Origin: Woeseiaceae bacterium
Lineage (GTDB): Bacteria; Pseudomonadota; Gammaproteobacteria; Steroidobacterales; Woeseiaceae
DNA: 64,000 nt
Reading direction: 5' to 3'
NCBI GenBank assembly: GCA_021773035.1
Contig: JAJFKU010000017.1
Location: forward strand, 62,001-126,000
Position numbers and translations under genes: made by a program. Every line of letters starts with the position of its first letter. The first letter of the stretch is position 1. Below are positions 37,847 through 46,658 of the stretch, piece by piece. Below the pieces are notes generated by a model that did not search any database, was not told the origin of the DNA, and was given only the letters and a program-made list of their open reading frames with translations.

Positions 37847-39786
37847 GCACGCAGTTGAGCAACGTCGATGTACTCGTCATCGGTGGCGGTCTGGCCGGCG
37901 AGCGGGTGGCAATCGAGGCAGCGGCGGCCGGTCACGAGGTTCTGATCCTGTCGCTGGTAACACCGCGACGCAGCCACAGCTGCGCCGCACAGGGCGGTAT
38001 GCAGGCCGCGCTGGGGAACTGCGTCAAGGCGGCAGGCGATAACCCGACGCTGCATTTTCTCGACACGGTGCGCGGCTCCGACTGGGGAGCGGATCAGGAA
38101 GTTGCGAGAATTTTCGCCGAGGAGGCGCCGGCAGCTGTAAGAGAACTTGCCCATTTCGGCGTTCCCTGGACGCGCGTTCGCGGCGGCAAAAACAGCTACT
38201 TCATCAAAGGCGAACGCGTCGAGATCGATGAGGCTGTCGACAATGACGGCCTGATAATGCATCGCGATTTTGGCGGTACGGCGAAATGGCGGGCATGCTA
38301 CGCCGCCGCCGGCACCGGCCACGCCGCTTTGTATGCCGTCGACAGCGAGGTCATTCGCCTCGGCATAAGCGTGCGTGACCGCGTTGAAGCCGTCGAGTTG
38401 ATCCACGACGGCCGGCGCTGCTACGGCGTCGTCGCACGCTGCCTGCGAACGGGCGCGCATTTTTCCATACTGGCCAGGGCGACTGTCATCGCCACCGGCG
38501 GACATGGACGAATCTTCGGCCACTACACGACAAATGCGACCATCAATGAGGGTATGGGCGCCGCGATCGCACTTAATTCCGGTGTCGTGCCGCTCGGCAA
38601 TATGGAGGCGGTACAGTTTCATCCAACAGCGCTGGCACCCAGCGGCATCCTGATCACCGAAGGCTGTCGCGGCGATGGCGGCTACCTGCTCGACCGGCAG
38701 CTACGACGTTTCATGGTCGATGCGGAGCCGGAGAAGCAGGAACTCGCCAGTCGCGACGTCGTGTCCAGGCACATGACGCAGCAGATGCACGACGGCAACG
38801 GCGTAGAGGCCGCGTTTGGCCAGCACCTCTGGCTCGACCTGCGGCACCTGGGCGCCGAACACCTGCAGAGCAAGCTGCGCGAGGTGTTCGATATCTGTCG
38901 CGATTTTGCCGGCATAGACCCGGCGCAGGAGCTGATTCCGGTACGACCGACGCAGCACTATTCGATGGGCGGTATTCGTGTCAACAAAGATGGACAGGCT
39001 TACAATCTTCGCGGCCTGTTTGCGGCCGGTGAAGCCGCCTGCTGGGACATGCACGGCTTCAACCGCCTGGGTGGCAACAGCCTGGCGGAGACGATTGTCG
39101 CCGGCCGTCTGGTCGGCCGCAGCGCCGCCGAATTCGCCACGGGCCACGCGCTCGACGTCAACACAAGACTTGCTGCCGAGACACAGCGCAACGCACAACA
39201 GCGCGCCACCGAGTGGCTGCGACGCACGGGCAACGGACGCAGCGTCTTCGAGATACGCGACGCGATGGCCGAAACAATGATTAACCAGGTCGGAATATTC
39301 CGTGACGGCGGCGGACTGTCGCAGGCAGTGGCGGAACTGGCGGCGCTGCTGCAGGACTGCGAAACAGCGGGACTGAGAAGCAAAGCACCGGGGATGAACC
39401 CGGAATTGACGTTCGCGCTGCGGCTGAAAAACATGCTGCGCCTCGCATTCGTGACGGCGCAAGGTGCCCTCGCCCGCACGGAAAGTCGCGGCGCCCACAG
39501 TCGCAGCGACTTTCCCCTGCGCAACGATGCAGACTGGTTGAATCGAACGCTGGTGCGCTGGGCTGACAACGCCGCGGAACCCAGCTTCAGTTACGAGCCT
39601 GTCGGTCTGCTGGACCTGCCGCCAGGACACCGCGGTTACGGCGGCGATGAACGCATCGAGATGAACACTTCTTTAACTGACTACAACACCGGAGTAGCGG
39701 AACAGCAGCGCGCGCAGGGCCGAAGCGAAACCCGGGATGCTCCGGGCAGCCGCGTCGTCTGGGGAGCCTGGAAGGAACAAATATGA
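37843..39786 (+). CDS. frdA: Fumarate reductase / succinate dehydrogenase flavoprotein
   Basis: The 647-residue flavoprotein begins VDVLVIGGGLAGERVAIEAA (FAD Rossmann motif). It has RSHSCAAQGGMQAA with the His that carries covalent FAD. The catalytic arginine motif is HPTALAPSGILITEGCRGDGG with a central split; Wolinella FrdA has the same TEGCRGDGG. PTQHYSMGGI and RLGGNSLAE are also present. No Tat signal is seen, so the active site faces the cytoplasm. It reduces fumarate to succinate or runs in reverse. The start codon is GTG. Confidence 0.94.
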   Translation: MSTQLSNVDVLVIGGGLAGERVAIEAAAAGHEVLILSLVTPRRSHSCAAQGGMQAALGNCVKAAGDNPTLHFLDTVRGSDWGADQEVARIFAEEAPAAVRELAHFGVPWTRVRGGKNSYFIKGERVEIDEAVDNDGLIMHRDFGGTAKWRACYAAAGTGHAALYAVDSEVIRLGISVRDRVEAVELIHDGRRCYGVVARCLRTGAHFSILARATVIATGGHGRIFGHYTTNATINEGMGAAIALNSGVVPLGNMEAVQFHPTALAPSGILITEGCRGDGGYLLDRQLRRFMVDAEPEKQELASRDVVSRHMTQQMHDGNGVEAAFGQHLWLDLRHLGAEHLQSKLREVFDICRDFAGIDPAQELIPVRPTQHYSMGGIRVNKDGQAYNLRGLFAAGEAACWDMHGFNRLGGNSLAETIVAGRLVGRSAAEFATGHALDVNTRLAAETQRNAQQRATEWLRRTGNGRSVFEIRDAMAETMINQVGIFRDGGGLSQAVAELAALLQDCETAGLRSKAPGMNPELTFALRLKNMLRLAFVTAQGALARTESRGAHSRSDFPLRNDADWLNRTLVRWADNAAEPSFSYEPVGLLDLPPGHRGYGGDERIEMNTSLTDYNTGVAEQQRAQGRSETRDAPGSRVVWGAWKEQI

Positions 39787-40529
39787 CAGCTGATAACGCG
39801 GACACCGGCAGGTCTTTGCACTTCGAGATATTCCGCTACAACGCCGCAGATCCGGACGCCGGACCGACCATGCAGCATTTCTACATCGACGAGACCCCGT
39901 ACATGTCGCTGTTCATCGCGCTTAATCAGATTCGCGAAACACAGGATCCCAGCCTGCAGTTCGACTTTGCCTGCCGATCCGCCGTTTGCGGCTCCTGCGG
40001 AATGATGGTCAACGGCCGCCCGGTGCTTGGCTGTCGTACACTAACCGCTGACCTCCCCGGGCATATTCGACTGCACCCGCTGCCGGTTTTCAAACTCATC
40101 GGCGACCTGTCCGTCGATACCGGCGTATGGTTTCGGGACATGGCCGAGAACACCGGGGCCTGGATGCACACGACGACGCCGTTCGACCCGGACACCCGGG
40201 AGCAGCGCATGGACGACGAGCTCGCGCAGGCCATCTACGAGGGAGACCGCTGTATCGAATGCGGCTGCTGTGTCGCTGCCTGCGGGGCGGCAAACGTAAA
40301 CCCCGATTTCAAGGGACCAGCCGGTCTGAATCGCGTCGCCCGCTTCATGCTGGACCCACGTGACGAGCGCGACGATGCCGACTGGTTCGACATCATATCG
40401 AACCAGGACGGTATCTTTGGCTGCCTCGGCATGATGGCCTGCAGCGACGTTTGCCCGAAACAACTACCGCTGCTTGAGGTGTACGCTTATTTACGTCGCA
40501 AGGCCCTGACGGCACGCCTCACCGAATAG
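39783..40529 (+). CDS. frdB: Fumarate reductase / succinate dehydrogenase iron-sulfur subunit
   Basis: The 248-residue protein has the [2Fe-2S] motif CRSAVCGSCGMMVNG and its distant cysteine in VLGC, the [4Fe-4S] motif CIECGCCVAACG, and the second cluster region CLGMMACSDVCPKQLP. It relays electrons between FAD in FrdA and heme b in FrdC. The ATG overlaps the frdA stop by 4 bases. The stop codon lies 2 bases from the stop of the converging CBS-domain gene. Confidence 0.95.
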   Translation: MTADNADTGRSLHFEIFRYNAADPDAGPTMQHFYIDETPYMSLFIALNQIRETQDPSLQFDFACRSAVCGSCGMMVNGRPVLGCRTLTADLPGHIRLHPLPVFKLIGDLSVDTGVWFRDMAENTGAWMHTTTPFDPDTREQRMDDELAQAIYEGDRCIECGCCVAACGAANVNPDFKGPAGLNRVARFMLDPRDERDDADWFDIISNQDGIFGCLGMMACSDVCPKQLPLLEVYAYLRRKALTARLTE

Positions 40530-40531
40530 AT

Positions 40532-40936
40532 TCAGTGTTTTGCGATCTCCCCGAGCGCCCGCAGTACGTCACGCCGGCTGATCTGACCAACCAGGCGGTT
40601 GTCTTTGGTGACCGGAAAACGTCGAAAACGCGCCGTGATAAACAACTCGGCGGCATCGACGATACTCATGTTCGCATCGACCGTCATCACGTCGGTCACC
40701 ATCAGGTCGGAAACCGGGCCACCCGGTTCACCATGGTAGCCCGCCGCCAGCACCAGCTGCATGCAGTCAAACTCCGACAGCATGCCCACGAGGTTGCCAT
40801 GATCGTCGACCACAGGCGCTCCGGCGATGCGATGCTCAACCAGTTCGTGCACCGCATCGAGGACATCGGTATCGGGAGAAAACGTCACCAGCCTTCCCGA
40901 CATATAGTCTTTTACCAGTCCAGGTTTAGTTGGCAT
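40532..40936 (-). CDS. CBS domain pair protein
   Basis: The 134-residue protein is made of two CBS motifs: VKDYMSGRLVTFSPDTDVLDA onward with APVVDDHGNLVGMLSEFD, and VTDVMTVDANMSIVDA with FPVTKDNRLVGQISRRDVLRAL. CBS pairs bind adenine nucleotides and act as energy sensors. No output domain is fused. It ends the nqr operon, 11 bases after nqrM, so a link to respiratory control is possible. The start at 40936 has GGAGGG ahead and replaces a long upstream extension that runs over nqrM in another frame. Confidence 0.9.
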   Translation of the reverse strand: MPTKPGLVKDYMSGRLVTFSPDTDVLDAVHELVEHRIAGAPVVDDHGNLVGMLSEFDCMQLVLAAGYHGEPGGPVSDLMVTDVMTVDANMSIVDAAELFITARFRRFPVTKDNRLVGQISRRDVLRALGEIAKH

Positions 40937-40947
40937 AAGCCCTCCAC

Positions 40948-41121
40948 TCAACTGCCATCGCTGCTCTTGCAGCGGCCACTGCAGAGCTCGCAACCGCGTC
41001 CGTTCAGTCCACCGCAGCTGCCCTTTATCGGCGCGCGACCCGCTATCACCCCGATGCCCATTGCCGCAATAAGCACCGCGATAACAAGGAAGCTCAGCGC
41101 GATCGTAATCAGCAGATTCAT
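40948..41121 (-). CDS. nqrM: (Na+)-NQR maturation factor NqrM
   Basis: A 57-residue frame encodes one membrane segment (LLITIALSFLVIAVLIAAMGIGVI), then GRAPIKGSCGGLNG and cysteines in CELCSGRC. This pattern (RxPIKGSCGGL plus a Cys cluster) is that of NqrM (DUF539), which helps insert the iron centre of Na+-NQR. The ATG overlaps the apbE stop by 4 bases (ATGA), and CBS follows. Position after nqrF-apbE is the standard one. Its small size makes it easy to miss. Confidence 0.93.
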   Translation of the reverse strand: MNLLITIALSFLVIAVLIAAMGIGVIAGRAPIKGSCGGLNGRGCELCSGRCKSSDGS

Positions 41122-42146
41122 TGTTGAGCCACCATTGTCGTAAACCGTTTTGTTGCACGCTCCTCGATACCGTCGTCGACGCGTAGCAGGAAGAATGCGG
41201 CGATGCCCTCACGCTCGGCGTACTCAAGACCTTCATCCGGCCCAAGTACCAGCAGGGCAGTGGCCATGGCATCGGCGAAAACCGCTGAGTCGGCAACTAC
41301 GGTTACGGACGCACCATCGTGCTCGGCCGGTCGACCTGTGCGCGGATCGATCATGTGCGAATAGTGGCGACCCTCGAACTCGAAATAGTTGCGGTAGTCT
41401 CCGGATGTCGCCACGGCAACATCGCTGACAGCGATAACAGAGCGCACCGAGCGATCGGCAAAACTCGGCGCTTCAATACCAATCGCCCAGGCCCTGTTGC
41501 TGGCATTTCTACCGCGTACGCGCAGCTCGCCGCCTATCTCTACCATGTAGTCACTGATCTGTTCTGCGTCCAGCAGGGCAGCGACCTGGTCCACGGCATA
41601 GCCTTTCGCCAGCGCTGACAGGTCCACGTAAAGAGCAGCAGTCTGTTTCTGCAATGCGGGCACGGTGCAGTCCGCAGTCAGGTAGCGATAGCCCACCGCT
41701 GCCGATACGCCGCCAAGCGCTGCAGGGGATGGCGGAACCGTCGTCGTACCGTCGGGACCAAAGCCCCAGAGGTTCACGAGCGGGCCCACGGTAACATCGA
41801 ACGCGCCGCCGGTTAGTTCGCTGACCGCCAATGCGTTTTCAACGACCGCGCAAAGCTCTGCCGATACCTCGAAAGGAGCCGTGCTCCGGGCCGCATTAAA
41901 CTGCGAAAGCTCGGAGTCGGGTAAATAAGTCGACATGCCCGCGTTGATCGACTTGAGCCGCTCGTCAATAGCCACCTGCAACGCGGCGTCGGCGTGCCCT
42001 GCATGCGCAGCGCCGATCTTGACCGTGTAACTGGTACCCATCGTGGCGCCGGAGAGCTCATACAGCGGTGCACTGCCGGAACCGTCTGCACAGGCAACCA
42101 GCAGCAGCGGCAGCAACCCTGTTCGCACGATAGTCTGCATCGTCAT
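41118..42146 (-). CDS. apbE: FAD:protein FMN transferase ApbE
   Basis: The 342-residue lipoprotein has a signal with lipobox LLVAC, so it faces the periplasm. Family motifs are GATMGTSYTVKI, INAGMSTYLPDSELSQFN, FDVTVGPLVNLWGFGP, DLSALAKGYAVDQVA, EIGGELRVRG and HMIDPRTGRPA. ApbE cleaves FAD and attaches FMN to threonines of NqrB and NqrC. It lies 6 bases after nqrF in the nqr operon. Confidence 0.95.
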   Translation of the reverse strand: MTMQTIVRTGLLPLLLVACADGSGSAPLYELSGATMGTSYTVKIGAAHAGHADAALQVAIDERLKSINAGMSTYLPDSELSQFNAARSTAPFEVSAELCAVVENALAVSELTGGAFDVTVGPLVNLWGFGPDGTTTVPPSPAALGGVSAAVGYRYLTADCTVPALQKQTAALYVDLSALAKGYAVDQVAALLDAEQISDYMVEIGGELRVRGRNASNRAWAIGIEAPSFADRSVRSVIAVSDVAVATSGDYRNYFEFEGRHYSHMIDPRTGRPAEHDGASVTVVADSAVFADAMATALLVLGPDEGLEYAEREGIAAFFLLRVDDGIEERATKRFTTMVAQQ

Positions 42147-42152
42147 AATCGA

Positions 42153-43397
42153 TTAAGCACCGAAATCATCGAGGAAGATAGTGTCGCGCGTTACGCCGAG
42201 ATCCTCCAGCATCGCAATAACGGCGGTATTCATCATCGGCGGACCGCAAATGTAGTACTCGCAGTCCTCCGGCGCGGAATGGTCATTAAGGTACTCAGCC
42301 AGCAGCACCTTGTGTATGAAACCGACATAGCCATCCCAGTCATCTTCGCTACGCGGTTCCGACAGAGCCAGGTGCCAGCTGAAATTGTCGTTCTCCGCCG
42401 CGAGCTGATCGAATTCGCCGACATAGAATGCCTCGCGCAGGCTGCGCGCACCGTACCAGAAGCTGATGCGCCGTTTCGAATGAAGTCGTTTCAACTGATC
42501 GAAAATGTGTGCACGCATCGGTGCCATTCCCGCTCCGCCGCCAATGAAAATCATCTCGTTGTCGGTATCTCTGGCGAAAAAGTCCCCGAACGGCCCGGAA
42601 ACCGTGACGCGGTCGCCCGCTTTGAGGCCGAAGATAAACGAAGAGATGATACCGGGTGGTACTTTGGCGCCAGCGCCCGGCGGCGGTGTCGCGATACGAA
42701 CGTTCAGTTTGATCATGCCACGCTCAAGCGGGAAGTTCGCCATTGAGTACGCTCGCGATGTCACCGACCTGACATGTGACTCGTAGCGCCACAGCTTGTA
42801 ACGGTCCCACTCGTCACGAAAGCGCTCGTCGATGTCGAAATCGGTAAATCGCAGATCATGCGGCGGGCACTCTATCTGCACATAACCACCGGCGCGAAAA
42901 TCCATTTCCTCGCCCTCCGGCAGGCGCAACACGAGTTCCTTGATAAAACTGGATACAGAGCGATTGGACACTACCTCACAATCGTATTTGCGGACACCGA
43001 ACACTTCATCGGGAACCTGGATGCGCATCTCCTGCTTGACGGTCACCTGACACGACAAACGAACGTGTTCGGCCGCCTCGCGCTTGTTGATGAGTGAAGT
43101 CTCGGTCGGCAGTATTGCACCGCCGCCCTCATACACCTTGACTCGGCACTGACCACAACTGCCGCCGCCCGCACACGCCGAGGGAACGAAAATTCCGTGC
43201 TCATCGAGTCCCTGCAACAGTTTGCTGCCAACCGGGATCGCTACCTCCCGGTCGCCGTTGACCAGCACCGATACGCTACCCATGGAAACCAGCTTCGCGC
43301 GCGCCACGAGAATGACGAATACCAGCAACAGAATAATCGCGGTGAACAGCGCGATACCGAGCCCTACCTCGAACAAAATGGAAGACGACGGGTTCAA
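42153..43397 (-). CDS. nqrF: Na+-NQR subunit F (NADH-oxidising)
   Basis: The 414-residue protein has one N-terminal membrane segment, a [2Fe-2S] ferredoxin domain ([16 protein letters not shown] and LSCQV), an FAD domain ([11 protein letters not shown]) and an NAD domain ([19 protein letters not shown], ending DDFGA). It takes electrons from NADH into the sodium pump. The start is TTG overlapping the nqrE stop (TTGA). The alignment with Vibrio NqrF from memory begins a few residues later, so the exact start is uncertain. Confidence 0.97.
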   Translation of the reverse strand: MNPSSSILFEVGLGIALFTAIILLLVFVILVARAKLVSMGSVSVLVNGDREVAIPVGSKLLQGLDEHGIFVPSACAGGGSCGQCRVKVYEGGGAILPTETSLINKREAAEHVRLSCQVTVKQEMRIQVPDEVFGVRKYDCEVVSNRSVSSFIKELVLRLPEGEEMDFRAGGYVQIECPPHDLRFTDFDIDERFRDEWDRYKLWRYESHVRSVTSRAYSMANFPLERGMIKLNVRIATPPPGAGAKVPPGIISSFIFGLKAGDRVTVSGPFGDFFARDTDNEMIFIGGGAGMAPMRAHIFDQLKRLHSKRRISFWYGARSLREAFYVGEFDQLAAENDNFSWHLALSEPRSEDDWDGYVGFIHKVLLAEYLNDHSAPEDCEYYICGPPMMNTAVIAMLEDLGVTRDTIFLDDFGA

Positions 43398-44002
43398 AGC
43401 TGTATCCCCGACAGCCCCATGAAGCCGAGCGACATCAGGCCGACAATAATGAACGTAATACCCAGCCCCTGCAGCCCGTTGGGTACATCGCTGTAACGCA
43501 GCTTCTCACGAATTCCGGCCAGTGCTATCAGCGCAATGGCCCAGCCCGCACCGCTGCCGACACCGTAAACCACGCTTTCCGAAAAACCGTACTGCCGCTC
43601 GACCATGAACAGCGTGCCGCCCAGAATCGCACAGTTCACCGTTATCAACGGCAGGAAAATGCCGAGCGCGTTGTAGAGCTTCGGAAAGTAGCGGTCCAGC
43701 GTCATTTCGAGAATTTGTACCAGCGCGGCGATGACGCCGATGTAGCTGACCAGCCCGAGAAAACTCAGATCGACCTCCGGCAGTCCCGCCCAGCTCAAGG
43801 CTCCTGCCTTGAGCAGAAACTCGTTGATCAGGTAGTTGACCGGTACGGTAATCGTCTGCACGGCCACGACCGCAAGACCCAGGCCAATCGCCGTATCCAC
43901 GCGCTTCGAGACGGCAAGAAACGTACACATGCCGAGGAAGAAAGTCAGCGCAAGATTCTCGACGAACGCGGCTTTAACAAAGAGGTTGATATAGGCGTCC
44001 AT
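43394..44002 (-). CDS. nqrE: Na+-NQR subunit E
   Basis: The 202-residue membrane protein has six segments and conserved cysteines in [15 protein letters not shown] and TVNCAILGG, which hold the intramembrane iron centre with NqrD. The ending [14 protein letters not shown] matches NqrE. ATG at 44002 (TGATG with nqrD) is preferred to a GTG one codon earlier. Confidence 0.96.
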   Translation of the reverse strand: MDAYINLFVKAAFVENLALTFFLGMCTFLAVSKRVDTAIGLGLAVVAVQTITVPVNYLINEFLLKAGALSWAGLPEVDLSFLGLVSYIGVIAALVQILEMTLDRYFPKLYNALGIFLPLITVNCAILGGTLFMVERQYGFSESVVYGVGSGAGWAIALIALAGIREKLRYSDVPNGLQGLGITFIIVGLMSLGFMGLSGIQL

Positions 44003-44661
44003 CACAACACCTCGGTGCGGTGGACTTTGTGGATCTGGTAGTCGGGATGCTCAGCCTGCTTTGGCCGCAGCGTTCGGATAAGCCAGATGAGCAGGCCAAT
44101 GATGAAGAAGGCACTCGGCGGCAACAGCATCATACCGTTCGCCTCGTACCAGCCACCGTTGCCGGTCAACGGCAATATCTCATAACCCAGCAGCGTGCCG
44201 GCACCGAACAATTCGCGGGCGATCGCAACGATGATCAGTACCAGGCTGTAGCCGAGACCATTGCCCAGGCCGTCGAGGAAACTCATCCCGACACCGTGCT
44301 TCATCGCATAGGCTTCGGCGCGGCCGAGAATAATGCAGTTCGTGATGATGAGACCCACGAACACCGACAACTGTTTGCTGGTTTCGAAGGCGTAGGCCTT
44401 GAGCAGCTGATCCACGACGATAACGAAAGACGCGATAATCGTCATCTGCACAATGATGCGGATATTATTCGGGATATGGTGACGAATACTGCTGATCGCC
44501 GCGCTCGATAACATGGCGACGCTGGTCATGGCTATGCACATCAACAACGCCGGCAGCAATGCCGTTGTCACTGCCAGTGCGGAACAGATACCCAATACCT
44601 GCAACGTGACCGGATTGTTGTCCACCAGCGGATCGATCAGGACCTTGCGCGCATCAGCCAT
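44002..44661 (-). CDS. nqrD: Na+-NQR subunit D
   Basis: The 219-residue membrane protein begins [20 protein letters not shown] and has six segments. Cysteines in [12 protein letters not shown] and [18 protein letters not shown] match those that bind iron with NqrE. The open frame extends 29 codons upstream, but the family starts at 44661, overlapping nqrC by 8 bases. Confidence 0.96.
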   Translation of the reverse strand: MADARKVLIDPLVDNNPVTLQVLGICSALAVTTALLPALLMCIAMTSVAMLSSAAISSIRHHIPNNIRIIVQMTIIASFVIVVDQLLKAYAFETSKQLSVFVGLIITNCIILGRAEAYAMKHGVGMSFLDGLGNGLGYSLVLIIVAIARELFGAGTLLGYEILPLTGNGGWYEANGMMLLPPSAFFIIGLLIWLIRTLRPKQAEHPDYQIHKVHRTEVL

Positions 44662-45454
44662 CGTTTGCAGCCTCCTCTTTGAGCCTGGCCAGGTAAGGAC
44701 CGAAGCCGTGCGATCCGGTCCAATAGCGGAGCAGATCGGAGACACCACGTCCGGTCAGCGTCGCGCCGGCCAGGCCATCGACCTGATGACTGTCATCCGC
44801 TGGCGCCTGGCCACGGACAACTTCGATACGAAGTTCGCCAGCCGCATCGAGCAGTGCCTTGCCGCTCCATTGCGCACGCCAGTCCGGTTTGTCTATCTGA
44901 TCCCCGAGCCCCGGAGTCTCGGCATGTTCGTAGAAGCGCAGGCCCCGAATCGTGTTGGCATCGCGTTCCAGCGCCAGGTAGCCGTACATCGTCGACCACA
45001 ATCCGGAGCCGTAGACCGGCAGGATGACCTGCGAGATACCATCGGCATTGCGAACCAGGTAAACCTGAGCGTGAAGCGCTCGACGCCGGATACCGCCAAT
45101 ATCCAGATCCGCCGGCACCGCGATGCTCGACGCCGGGTCTTTGGCGGCAGCAATTGCGTCGAAGTCGTTGACGTCGGGGCTGTCCGCGTAGTCGCCGCTC
45201 GCCAGCTCCACCAGCCGCAATTCGATATTCTCGAACGATTCGTCAATGGCGATGCCGGGCTCATAAAGTCCGGCGACCTCGAGAACGATTTTTTGCCGAT
45301 ACAACTCCTCGTTACGAGTCTGTTGCGGCTTCAGTACCACAGCCGTCGCCGACACCAGGATGGAACAGAAAAGACTGATGCCGATCGCAACAATCAGCGT
45401 ATTCGATATGCTGTCGCGAGACCGTGACGGCTTTTTTTGTTTAGCGTCAGCCAC
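44654..45454 (-). CDS. nqrC: Na+-NQR subunit C (FMN-binding)
   Basis: The 266-residue protein has one N-terminal membrane segment and a periplasmic FMN-binding domain. The flavin attachment motif reads [13 protein letters not shown], in which the usual Ser before GAT is Ala; the Thr that carries FMN is kept. It ends with [13 protein letters not shown]. It passes electrons inside the sodium pump. The start is GTG, overlapping nqrB by 8 bases. Confidence 0.94.
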   Translation of the reverse strand: MADAKQKKPSRSRDSISNTLIVAIGISLFCSILVSATAVVLKPQQTRNEELYRQKIVLEVAGLYEPGIAIDESFENIELRLVELASGDYADSPDVNDFDAIAAAKDPASSIAVPADLDIGGIRRRALHAQVYLVRNADGISQVILPVYGSGLWSTMYGYLALERDANTIRGLRFYEHAETPGLGDQIDKPDWRAQWSGKALLDAAGELRIEVVRGQAPADDSHQVDGLAGATLTGRGVSDLLRYWTGSHGFGPYLARLKEEAANDG

Positions 45455-46658
45455 TGCGTTTCACCCGCCGCCTTACATTCGCACGAATAACGAAGTGATC
45501 GATCATCGGAGCGAATATGTTGCCCAACAGAATCGCGAGCATGATGCCTTCCGGAAAAGCCGGATTCACGACACGAATAATGTAGGTCAAAAGGCCGACC
45601 AGGAGTCCGAATACCCAGTGCCCCGCCTGCGTATCGGGCGCACTCACCGGGTCCGTCGCCATGAAGACGGCGCCGAAAGCGAAGCCACCGAGCGCAATAT
45701 GCCAGTACCAGGGCATGGCGAACATCGGGTTGCTGCTGTCGATACCGCCGAACAGCACTGCTGGAACGATCAGGCCCAGGCAAACCGCGACCATGATTCG
45801 CCACGAGGCGATGCCCGTATAGATCAGGATAGCGGCACCGATCAAACAGGCCGCGGCCGAGGTTTCGCCCAGCGAACCCTGCATCTGGCCCAGGAACGCC
45901 TGGGTATAGGTGAGGCCGCTATCCAGCACCCCCTGCATGCCCTCGATAGCGCTAATGCCCAGAGCGGTCGCGCCGCTGAAGCCGTCCACCGGTGTCCAGA
46001 CGGCGTCTCCGGATAGCTGCACGGGGTAGGCAAAGTAGAGAAACGCGCGCCCCACCAGCGCCGGGTTGAGAAAGTTCTTGCCGGTCCCGCCGAATACTTC
46101 CTTGCCGATAACCACGCCAAAGCTGATACCGACGGCCACCTGCCAGAGCGGAATAGAAGGCGGAAGAATCAAGGCAAACAGCATGGAGGTCACGAAGAAA
46201 CCTTCGTTGACCTCGTGATTGCGCACGCTGGCGAACAATATCTCCCAGAAACCACCGGCCATCATCGTCACGACGTAGATCGGCAGGAAGTACAGCAGGC
46301 CGTGCAGGAAATTGTCGTAAAGACTGCCCGGGTCGTGACCACCTCCCAGCATTGCCATAAGCGCACCGCGCCATCCGGGGACAACATCGGCACCGAATGC
46401 CGTCAGCGCCGTGTTCGCCTGAAAACCGGTATTCCAGATACCGACCAGCAGACACGGAGTGACCGCGAAAACGACCAGGATCATCACGCGTTTCAGGTCC
46501 AGCGCATCGCGAACGTGTGGCGAGCCACGAGTGACATCCGGTGGCGAATACAGCAGCGTGTCCACCATTTCGAAGATCGCGTTGAAATTTTGCAGACGAC
46601 CGCCACGCGCAAACAACGGCTCCATTCTATCCAGAAATCCGCGCAGACCTTTCTTCAT
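45447..46658 (-). CDS. nqrB: Na+-NQR subunit B
   Basis: The 403-residue membrane protein has ten segments and the FMN attachment motif GFSGATALGISAIEG (FMN on Thr), typical of NqrB. It also has FGGTGKNFLNPALVGRAFL and MATDPVSAPDTQAGHW. It forms the sodium channel and carries covalent FMN and riboflavin. It overlaps nqrA by 4 bases (ATGA). Confidence 0.97.
   Translation of the reverse strand: MKKGLRGFLDRMEPLFARGGRLQNFNAIFEMVDTLLYSPPDVTRGSPHVRDALDLKRVMILVVFAVTPCLLVGIWNTGFQANTALTAFGADVVPGWRGALMAMLGGGHDPGSLYDNFLHGLLYFLPIYVVTMMAGGFWEILFASVRNHEVNEGFFVTSMLFALILPPSIPLWQVAVGISFGVVIGKEVFGGTGKNFLNPALVGRAFLYFAYPVQLSGDAVWTPVDGFSGATALGISAIEGMQGVLDSGLTYTQAFLGQMQGSLGETSAAACLIGAAILIYTGIASWRIMVAVCLGLIVPAVLFGGIDSSNPMFAMPWYWHIALGGFAFGAVFMATDPVSAPDTQAGHWVFGLLVGLLTYIIRVVNPAFPEGIMLAILLGNIFAPMIDHFVIRANVRRRVKRSG

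Noticed and set aside
37843-37960. Possible periplasmic (Mfr-type) fumarate reductase
   Set aside because: FrdA lacks a Tat signal and begins directly with the FAD motif, so it is cytoplasmic like Wolinella FrdA.
40937-41296. N-terminal extension of the CBS-domain protein
   Set aside because: The extra 120 codons are the shifted frame of nqrM and apbE. A GGAGGG site before 40936 supports the short form.
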